Assembly: GCA_028818155.1 (NCBI GenBank)
Contig: JAPPOH010000014.1
Coordinates: forward strand, 201,042 to 265,041
DNA: 64,000 bases
Direction of reading: 5' to 3'
Source: Candidatus Woesearchaeota archaeon
Lineage (GTDB): Archaea > Nanobdellota > Nanobdellia > Woesearchaeales > UBA525
This document shows positions 58,062 to 64,000 of this stretch, piece by piece. Position 1 is the first letter of the stretch. Each line of letters begins with the position of its first letter. Position numbers and translations under genes: made by a program. A model generated the notes under the pieces. It was not told the origin of the DNA. It was given only the letters and a program-made list of their open reading frames with translations, and did no database searches.

Positions 58062-58388
58062 ATGCTTGAACTCCTGCAAGTGGCTGGAATCGGATATATA
58101 CTCTTCATGCTCTACCTGAGCTTCCTCTACTACAAGCAGAATAACTACTCACTCCGAAGCTTCCTCTTCTGGGTCACCGTCTGGCTTGGCGGTATTCTCC
58201 TTCTGCTCGTTCCAGAAACAACGAGCTTCTTCACACAACGGCTCCAAGTCGCTAGAACAATCGACTTTTACCTCATCCTCGGCCTCATGTTCTTCTCAGT
58301 CATCACGTTCTTCAACTATGTCACCGTCAAAAAAACCGAACGGCGTGTGGAAGAGCTTGTCCGAAAAACAGCACTAAAGAAAAAATGA
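58062..58388 (+). CDS. DUF2304-like small membrane protein
   Basis: The protein is 108 aa from ATG 58062 with GTAGAGG upstream. It has three hydrophobic helices (VAGIGYILFMLYLSFLY, FLFWVTVWLGGILLLLVP and FYLILGLMFFSVITFFNY) and then a basic tail (VKKTERRVEELVRKTALKKK). The helix-loop-helix shape and size match DUF2304, a family usually found next to glycosyltransferase genes and thought to help lipid-linked sugar transfer. The stop overlaps the next gene (ATGA). Confidence 0.75.
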   Translation: MLELLQVAGIGYILFMLYLSFLYYKQNNYSLRSFLFWVTVWLGGILLLLVPETTSFFTQRLQVARTIDFYLILGLMFFSVITFFNYVTVKKTERRVEELVRKTALKKK

Positions 58389-59200
58389 CGTTCGACAAAG
58401 CATTCTACAAGCAGAAAACGTGGGGGAGTAAAGCAATCAAGCAATCGAAAGACCTCCCCACGTTAAAGATCAAGCATGCGATGAAACTCTTACACGGCAA
58501 GAAAGGCCGCGTCTTGGAAATCGGCTGCGGCTCCGGCAGGATACTCGCAACGATCAAACAGCACAACCCCGAACTTGAACTTGTCGGCATTGACTTAGAT
58601 GAAGAACAGATTGCGCTGGCAAAGCAACACAACGAAGGCATTGACTTCCACGCAGGAGACGGCGAACAACTCCCATTTGCGGATGAGAGCTTCGACTACG
58701 TTGTCTTTTTTGACTTCATCGAACACATCGAGCACCCCGAACAAGCACTCAAAGAAATGGCTCGCGTGCTCAAGAACAAAGGAAAACTCTACGGCGTGAG
58801 CCCTGCAGAAGCACACAGCATCTACAAACTCTCAACAAAACTCTTCGGACGGCATTTCAAAGAAGAGACTGCAGGCCACATCCAGCAATACACGAGAAGA
58901 GGACTCACAAACAAAGTCCGTGGCGCAGGATTTGATGTTGAACAGGTGAAGTACAGTTACCACCTCCTTGGCAGTCTCATGGATTACGCACTCTTCACCA
59001 TGATTTTACACCCGAAAATCGCGGATGTGTGGTGGAAAAAGAACAAATACTACAATGCGGGTGCAGAACAGACTGCTGCATCGAAAGTATTGAACGCGTG
59101 TCTCGCACTCGGCAATATGATTGCGTACTATGAGAGCACAGCACTGCAAAATGTACCACTCACAGCAACGGCTATTCACGTGATGGCTGAGAAGGAATAG
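58385..59200 (+). CDS. Class I SAM-dependent methyltransferase
   Basis: The protein is 271 aa. VLEIGCGSGRILATIKQHNP is the SAM loop, VGIDLDEEQIALAKQ the acidic motif II, and FDYVVFFDFIEHIEHPEQAL motif IV (UbiE/Coq5-like). The C-terminal half (AEAHSIYKLSTKLFGRHF, then QQYTRRGLTNKVRGAGFDVE) fits methyltransferases that act on glycan lipid intermediates. Position in the glycan region suggests a sugar or lipid substrate. Translationally coupled to the DUF2304 gene. Confidence 0.85.
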   Translation: MTFDKAFYKQKTWGSKAIKQSKDLPTLKIKHAMKLLHGKKGRVLEIGCGSGRILATIKQHNPELELVGIDLDEEQIALAKQHNEGIDFHAGDGEQLPFADESFDYVVFFDFIEHIEHPEQALKEMARVLKNKGKLYGVSPAEAHSIYKLSTKLFGRHFKEETAGHIQQYTRRGLTNKVRGAGFDVEQVKYSYHLLGSLMDYALFTMILHPKIADVWWKKNKYYNAGAEQTAASKVLNACLALGNMIAYYESTALQNVPLTATAIHVMAEKE

Positions 59201-59249
59201 ATCGTCCCCCCACAAACCTTTAAAAGCGCTGCTCCAGTTTTAGACTCTG

Positions 59250-61154
59250 GTGGCAGGGCAGATTAACGCGATTCTTGTGTTCATTCTCCTAGTCTTTGGT
59301 TTCGGATACTCAGTACTCTGGCTCACGAAAGCACGGCAAGAGAAACACATCGTACTCTACCTCATTGAAGTGGCAGGCCTCGGACTCGGCCTCTTCTCCT
59401 TCATTGGCGTCGTATTCCATTTGCTCCACATCCCGCTTCATGTTTCCATTTACCTTATTGCAGCCTTTGCGTGCCCGCTCGCCGATGTGCTGCTTAACTT
59501 CAAAAAGAAATTGAAAAAAATATCGTGGAAGCTACAATTCGATACGACAACAATCTGTGCGTTTCTCTTACTCATGCTGATGTGTGGTTTCTTTCTTGTC
59601 TTTCACAAAGGTGCATTCATTTATCCGTATTTAGAAAACGACGACCCATATAATCACGCACTCGGCTCGATGTACGTGTCCCGTATGCACACCTACAGTG
59701 TTGATCCTGCCGTCGCCGAGATTTCCGGAGGATACGCCAAGTATCTCGAACCCTATCCACCAACATATGATGTGCTCATGGGTGTTCTCAGACAGATGAA
59801 CGACTCAATGTTATGGACGCTCAAATTTTTCAACGTTCTCCTGATCACGCTTGGACTCGCGTTCTATTACCTCCTCTTCAGAAGGTATCTTGACAGTGAT
59901 CGAAAAGCGCTCTTTGGCACGTTCGTCCTCGCAGCACTCCCCAGCTTCATGAGCCACTTTATTTGGAGTCAAACACTCGCACTTGTGCTCTTTCCTGTTG
60001 CACTCTACTCCTTCCAAAGGGCATTGGACGATACAACGTGGAGAATACCCGCAATTCTCATGATCGCGAGCGTCTTAGTCACGCAACCCGTCGTTTCGTT
60101 CTTGTTCGGCCTTGTCGTGCTGCTGCTCGTCTTCCTCCTCTTCTTGCATGAATACACGAAAAACAAAGGCTCGTTCCTCAAGAGAATCCCAAAAACAAAA
60201 GAAGCGTTCATTGTTGGCGCACTTGGCGTTGCGACGAGCTTCCTCTTCTGGGGCGTGCAGCTCCTCAAATGGGGCGTCTCAGGCATTTCCGGTCAGAAAA
60301 GCGGCGAACTCTCCACAGGATGGGGTGGTGCGTACGCGCTGCAACAATACACGCTCACTGATATCATTTTTGCGCCGCACAACAGTAGAATTGATCAAGC
60401 AATTGGCTTCGGTTGGGTCATTTCACTTCTCCTTGTGCTGAGTATCATCGTCTTCTTTCTCGCAAGAAGCAAAGTGTTCTCTCTCAAGAAACACTGGCGC
60501 TACATACATATCTTCATCTGGTTCCTCGTACTCGCGTACCTCGTCTTCGCACCGACACTCGGGCTCCCCGGCTGGGGTTCTTCCCGATTCTGGGCGTACC
60601 TCGCAATCCCACTCGCACTCCTCGTGACAGAAGGCACGTTCATTTTGCTCAATAGCATTTCGAAAGATCAACGTATCAAAATTGGCATCCTCGTTGTTCT
60701 TGTTCTTGGCATATGCTTCACAAGCGTCCCTGCAAAGATTGCTGTACAACAAGCGAATTGGCCTCCAGGCGCACAATGGACGTTCGCTGTGGTAAACAAT
60801 CAGCCGACGCACGTAGAACTCGGTGGCTACCTCAATATGATGAACACACTCCCAAAGAACTCTCGTGTATTTGTTTTCTGCACTGATGATAACCGTGCTG
60901 TTGCGTTCGATATGCAAAGCGATCCGTGGAACTATGACATCGTCAGCTTCAGAAAGGAAATCGTGAATAAAACAGCAGATGAAATCGTCGCATTCGTCGA
61001 AGTCCACAATTTCGAGTACATCACGTTGGATGCAACATGCACACGAACGATTGGAGAAAATGAGACGGTGGAACTCGCACAAAAACTCACGGACACACAA
61101 CGGTTCCAGCCAGTACAACAAGCGCAAGGGTTCTTGCTAGCACGATTCGTATGA
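59250..61154 (+). CDS. Multi-pass membrane GT-C-like glycosyltransferase
   Basis: The protein is 634 aa from GTG 59250, about 25-30 nt below CTTTAAAAG (59218-59226). Around 12-13 hydrophobic helices end near residue 495, followed by a soluble tail of 130 residues. The first extracellular loop has ENDDPYNHALGSMYVSRMHT, with an acidic pair like the DD/DE of PMT/GT-C enzymes and AglB. Other GT-C features: YLEPYPPTYDVLMGVLRQM and HFIWSQTLALVLFPVAL. It probably transfers a sugar from a lipid carrier to a surface glycan or protein. The exact family is unresolved. The last codons overlap the GT4 gene. Confidence 0.75.
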   Translation: MAGQINAILVFILLVFGFGYSVLWLTKARQEKHIVLYLIEVAGLGLGLFSFIGVVFHLLHIPLHVSIYLIAAFACPLADVLLNFKKKLKKISWKLQFDTTTICAFLLLMLMCGFFLVFHKGAFIYPYLENDDPYNHALGSMYVSRMHTYSVDPAVAEISGGYAKYLEPYPPTYDVLMGVLRQMNDSMLWTLKFFNVLLITLGLAFYYLLFRRYLDSDRKALFGTFVLAALPSFMSHFIWSQTLALVLFPVALYSFQRALDDTTWRIPAILMIASVLVTQPVVSFLFGLVVLLLVFLLFLHEYTKNKGSFLKRIPKTKEAFIVGALGVATSFLFWGVQLLKWGVSGISGQKSGELSTGWGGAYALQQYTLTDIIFAPHNSRIDQAIGFGWVISLLLVLSIIVFFLARSKVFSLKKHWRYIHIFIWFLVLAYLVFAPTLGLPGWGSSRFWAYLAIPLALLVTEGTFILLNSISKDQRIKIGILVVLVLGICFTSVPAKIAVQQANWPPGAQWTFAVVNNQPTHVELGGYLNMMNTLPKNSRVFVFCTDDNRAVAFDMQSDPWNYDIVSFRKEIVNKTADEIVAFVEVHNFEYITLDATCTRTIGENETVELAQKLTDTQRFQPVQQAQGFLLARFV

Positions 61155-62275
61155 AACTCCTCTTTGTGTTGGAAAACTACCCGCCGCATTACGGCGGTGT
61201 GGAAGTGGTCTTCGAGAATATTTGCACACGACTCGCGAAACATCATCGTGTTGCACTCATCACGCATCGTGTGCGCGGCAGTAAGAAACAGGAACGGAAA
61301 AAAGGCGTCCATATCACACGAACGCCTCGATGCTGGTGGCGGCACGCGTTCATACTCCTCGCGCCGTTCTATAGCCTCGGAAAAAAAGCAGATCTCGTCC
61401 ACACAACAACATTCAACTCTGCAGCTGCCGGCTGGCTCATTGCTCGCTTGAAACGCATCCCCGTCGTCCTTACCGTGCACGAAACGTGGATTGGCAAGTG
61501 GGCACTCCACACGAATATGCCACGATGGAAGATTTTCGTCCATGAATGTATAGAACGATGCATTTTCGCACTCCACTACGACACGTACATCTGTGTCTCT
61601 GACACAACTGCAGCACATCTCAAAGCAGTATTGCCTGCAAAACTCCACGATCGTATCGTTGTCAACCACAACGGTGTTGATTATACACACTGGCATCGGA
61701 AAAAACATGCAGCAAAAGCGAAACGGCTGCGCAAACGCCTCGGAGTAAAGAAGCCGTTCGTAGTACTTGGGTATGGACGACCAGTGTACACAAAAGGACT
61801 GCAGTTTCTCGCGCGCGCGTTTCCAAAAGTACTCAACAGCATACGTGCACATCTCGTGCTCATTGTCTCTCGTGACAAAGCGTTCGAGCAACCATATCAA
61901 GAGCTCGTCAAGTCACTCGATGCTGTCCGCTCGCACGTAACACTCTTGCCCGCAGTACCATACAAGGACCTGCCGTCCTATATTTTAATGGCAGATTGTG
62001 TCGTTGTCCCCTCCTTAGCAGAAGGCTTCGGCTACACAACTGTCGAGACGAATGCACTTGGCGTTCCCGTCGTCGCAAGTGATGTTGGGAGCATTCCTGA
62101 GGTTATTAGCGGAAAGCACGTGCTCGTCACACCTGCTGATCCAACATCGATTGCAGAAGGTATTTTGAACGTACACCGAAAGGAGTACAGCGTAAAGAAA
62201 GGAAAAAAATACAGGTGGAAGGCGAATGTGAAAAGACTCGAAGAGGTGTACGCATCACTGACATCCTCTTCGTAA
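61151..62275 (+). CDS. Family 4 glycosyltransferase
   Basis: The protein is 374 aa. The N-terminus MKLLFVLENYPPHYGGVEVV is the GT4 acceptor side. The GT-B nucleotide-sugar motif lies at PSLAEGFGYTTVETNALGVP (E-x7-E). VLGYGRPVYTKGLQFLARAF is the strand and loop before it. A retaining glycosyltransferase using an NDP-sugar. The ATG overlaps the stop of the GT-C gene. It overlaps the next GT gene by about 60 nt if that gene starts at GTG 62215. Confidence 0.88.
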   Translation: MKLLFVLENYPPHYGGVEVVFENICTRLAKHHRVALITHRVRGSKKQERKKGVHITRTPRCWWRHAFILLAPFYSLGKKADLVHTTTFNSAAAGWLIARLKRIPVVLTVHETWIGKWALHTNMPRWKIFVHECIERCIFALHYDTYICVSDTTAAHLKAVLPAKLHDRIVVNHNGVDYTHWHRKKHAAKAKRLRKRLGVKKPFVVLGYGRPVYTKGLQFLARAFPKVLNSIRAHLVLIVSRDKAFEQPYQELVKSLDAVRSHVTLLPAVPYKDLPSYILMADCVVVPSLAEGFGYTTVETNALGVPVVASDVGSIPEVISGKHVLVTPADPTSIAEGILNVHRKEYSVKKGKKYRWKANVKRLEEVYASLTSSS

Positions 62276-63264
62276 GTGAATTCTTCTATCCACGAGCTGC
62301 CGGCGGCGAAATTTGGTCGTGGGAATTATGCAAAGCATTAGCGAAAGAACACAACGTGACTGTGTTAACGTTACGACACGATGATGCATCAAGAGCAGAG
62401 ACCGTGGATGGCGTTCAGATTTTCAGGCCATACGATGCAGGAAAAGGACGACTCGGCCGACGATTGGCTGCAGGGAACCTCAAGAAAAGCGTGAAAGGAT
62501 ACCTGACACGGAACACCCCTGATGTCATCCACGTCATGGCATACGCTATGAACATGTCCATTAGTCGGTTAGCGAAAAGACAAAACATCCCGTGCGTGAC
62601 TGCCGTGCACTCCTACTTCGGTAAAAGCTGGAAGAAACTCTCAAAAATCTCCCCGCTCCTCCGCGAGTACGAGAAGCGTGCGCTCTTGAAAGATAAATCG
62701 CACGTGATGCACGTCCCATCAACGTATCTCAAAGAACGTATCCAGCGCGATCTCGGGAAACGGTGCGCTGTTGTGCATAACTGGGTAACAGCGCTTCCCA
62801 AAGCACCGAAACGGACAGACGAGTATCTTTTCGTTGGGAGCTTAGAACCCGTCAAGAACCCACTCGCTTGTCTGGATGTCACCAAAAAACTTGTTGTCAT
62901 CGGCACAGGTAGCTTACGGAAAAAAATGGAGAAAGAAGCAGCAAAAAAAGGGGTTCAGTGTGAGTTTCATGACCATCTCTCCCGGAAAGAAACACTGCAA
63001 CGCATTGGGAGCGCGAAACTTGTTCTTATCCCCAGCGTTACCGAATCATTTTCACTCGTCGCACTCGAAGCAGTGGCACAAGGCACGCCTGTAGCTGGAA
63101 ATATGGTTGGCATTCTTCCAGAATTACCTGGGGTCGTTTCGTTTCCACCGAAAAACATACCAACGCTCACGAAACAGCAGGTAGCTGATGTCAAAAAGAA
63201 GTTCACGATCGAAAAAGCGGTGCAAGGAATTCTCGCCTGTTACGAAAAAGCAATCAATATGTAG
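62215..63264 (+). CDS. Family 4 glycosyltransferase
   Basis: The protein is 349 aa from GTG 62215. Because ITDILFVSEFFYPRAAGG is the conserved start of GT4 proteins, the true start is likely near codon 12-14, but no ATG is there. The GT-B pattern is visible at VTESFSLVALEAVAQGTPVA (E-x7-E) with YLFVGSLEPVKNPLACLDV before it. The GGEIWSWELCKALAKEHNVT part fits the acceptor-side loop. It follows the previous GT4 gene in the same operon. Convergent with the NAD-dependent epimerase on the minus strand (stops overlap by 11 bp). Confidence 0.82.
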   Translation: MEGECEKTRRGVRITDILFVSEFFYPRAAGGEIWSWELCKALAKEHNVTVLTLRHDDASRAETVDGVQIFRPYDAGKGRLGRRLAAGNLKKSVKGYLTRNTPDVIHVMAYAMNMSISRLAKRQNIPCVTAVHSYFGKSWKKLSKISPLLREYEKRALLKDKSHVMHVPSTYLKERIQRDLGKRCAVVHNWVTALPKAPKRTDEYLFVGSLEPVKNPLACLDVTKKLVVIGTGSLRKKMEKEAAKKGVQCEFHDHLSRKETLQRIGSAKLVLIPSVTESFSLVALEAVAQGTPVAGNMVGILPELPGVVSFPPKNIPTLTKQQVADVKKKFTIEKAVQGILACYEKAINM

Positions 63265-64000
63265 TCTTGTACCATGCAATTGTTCGCTGCAACCCATCTT
63301 GCAGTGTTGTTTTGGTCTGAAACCCTAGTGATGCAGCTTTTTTCGTCGACAAATATCGTTGCATTTGTCCATCTGGCTTCGTCGTATCCCATGAAATCGT
63401 GCCTGTGAATCCCGTCAACGACGCAATCGTTTCAACGAGTTCCTTAATAGTAACTGGGCTCCCCGTACCGATATTCACAGGATCTGGCGTGTCAAGATGC
63501 TCAAGCGCAAACAGCACTGCACGCACAGCATCATCAACATACACAAAATCTCGCTCGGGCTTTCCCGATCCCCACGCAACAACATCGCCGCTCGCCTCAA
63601 TGAACCGTCGGATATTTGCAGGGATAACACGCATCTTCCCATCAACGAACACGTCACCTGGACCATAGATGCTGTCGAGGAGCACATTCACTGCAGGAAA
63701 CCCGTACTGCTTATGATAGAGTTGCGAGTGTGTGATCAGCAATCGTTTTGCAAGTCCGTACCCAATCATGTCCTCGTCAGGAATGCCATCATGGAGCTGT
63801 TCCTCAGCAAATGGCGCTGTCGCGTCACCCGGATACGCGTTCACCGTACTAATGCCAATAAATTTTTGCACGTTATGTCGTCGAGCATACTCAAGTACAA
63901 GTGTGTTCATCATGAGATTATTGTAAAAAACACTCCCAGGGTGCGTGCGCACATACCCAATACCGCCAAGGTCCGCTGCCAGGTGAACGACAATGGCCGG
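63254..64000 (-). CDS. GDP-L-fucose synthase-like NAD-dependent epimerase (5' end outside window)
   Basis: The frame enters from the right edge (first visible residues PAIVVHLAADLGGIGYVRTH) and ends at 63254, so about 248 residues are seen and roughly 60-70 N-terminal residues, including the NAD loop, are missing. The Ser motif GISTVNAYPG and the Tyr-Lys motif YGLAKRLLITHSQLY are visible, with YGPGDVFVDGKMRVIPANIR, which is typical of fucose synthase/GMER and related 3,5-epimerase-reductases. GDP-sugar conversion fits with the GDP-heptose pathway. The substrate is not proven. Confidence 0.85.
   Translation of the reverse strand, partial: PAIVVHLAADLGGIGYVRTHPGSVFYNNLMMNTLVLEYARRHNVQKFIGISTVNAYPGDATAPFAEEQLHDGIPDEDMIGYGLAKRLLITHSQLYHKQYGFPAVNVLLDSIYGPGDVFVDGKMRVIPANIRRFIEASGDVVAWGSGKPERDFVYVDDAVRAVLFALEHLDTPDPVNIGTGSPVTIKELVETIASLTGFTGTISWDTTKPDGQMQRYLSTKKAASLGFQTKTTLQDGLQRTIAWYKTTY

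Noticed and set aside
57892..58119. A 75-aa plus-strand frame upstream of the DUF2304 gene
   Set aside because: It covers the promoter of the Ig-like gene and overlaps the DUF2304 start out of phase, with no recognisable motif.
62215..62275. The first 12 residues of the GT4 gene at 62215 as a domain
   Set aside because: They are the antiphase end of the preceding GT4 gene; no conserved motif, so the real start is probably later.
1..64000. tRNA and rRNA genes
   Set aside because: No T-loop-like GGTTCRANYCC in an acceptor-stem context and no rRNA signature was found on reading both strands.

Overview
KIND OF ORGANISM. The window reads as archaeal. Most genes lack a Shine-Dalgarno site and start about 25 nt below a TATA box (leaderless). 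An archaeal-type SRP RNA lies at about 5791-6066 (minus). There is an AglB/STT3 oligosaccharyltransferase, a class III (archaeal) prepilin, a PGF-pre-PGF surface protein, a Tfx-type regulator and a polyamine operon. The many tiny toxin-antitoxin (TA) genes, very large repetitive surface proteins and style of the prepilin suggest a DPANN, Woesearchaeota-like genome. That placement is inference. I found no tRNA, rRNA or CRISPR array.

LAYOUT. 1-3717: 3' part of a repetitive fibre protein and a PGF-pre-PGF membrane protein. 3721-6066: DinD/BRO gene, a Fic gene between two hairpin repeats, SRP RNA. 6132-8097: DoxX-like protein, a jelly-roll protein and a prepilin. 8222-15326: class II ribonucleotide reductase (RNR) behind two NrdR-box-like sites, small genes and fragments, a beta-helix lipoprotein, a second RNR-like gene lacking redox cysteines, and the cobalamin adenosyltransferase that would make the RNR cofactor. 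15341-16224: a fresh insertion sequence. 16273-21609: TA pairs, a polyamine operon, and a second DinD/BRO gene sharing a control region with the first. 21734-37166: two surface-fibre operons (2957-aa and 1434-aa proteins), each led by a small DNA-binding protein gene. 37163-40833: three consecutive nucleotidyltransferase-based TA or defence modules. 40919-53069: surface protein folding and glycosylation (parvulin fusion, AglB, a small flippase-like pair, glycosyltransferases, a complete GDP-heptose pathway). 53066-56825: an epimerase gene followed by a block of accessory genes that ends in a second, diverged copy of the epimerase 3' end. 56840-64000: a secreted Ig-like protein and more glycan genes.

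HOW IT WORKS TOGETHER. Core theme: a heavily glycosylated cell surface. Heptose and other sugars are made and attached by the glycosyltransferases and AglB. Targets probably include the fibre operons, one of which encodes a stalk with 17 sequons in about 75 residues. Second theme: B12-dependent deoxynucleotide synthesis. Third theme: accessory cassettes. Five accessory blocks are bracketed by two copies of a sequence that lies at, or just after, the 3' end of a gene: Fic; a small ORF after nrdJ; AbiE; HEPN-MNT; and the block after the epimerase. This recurrent 3'-end-flanked layout, with no integrase in view, is the strongest candidate for something undescribed here.
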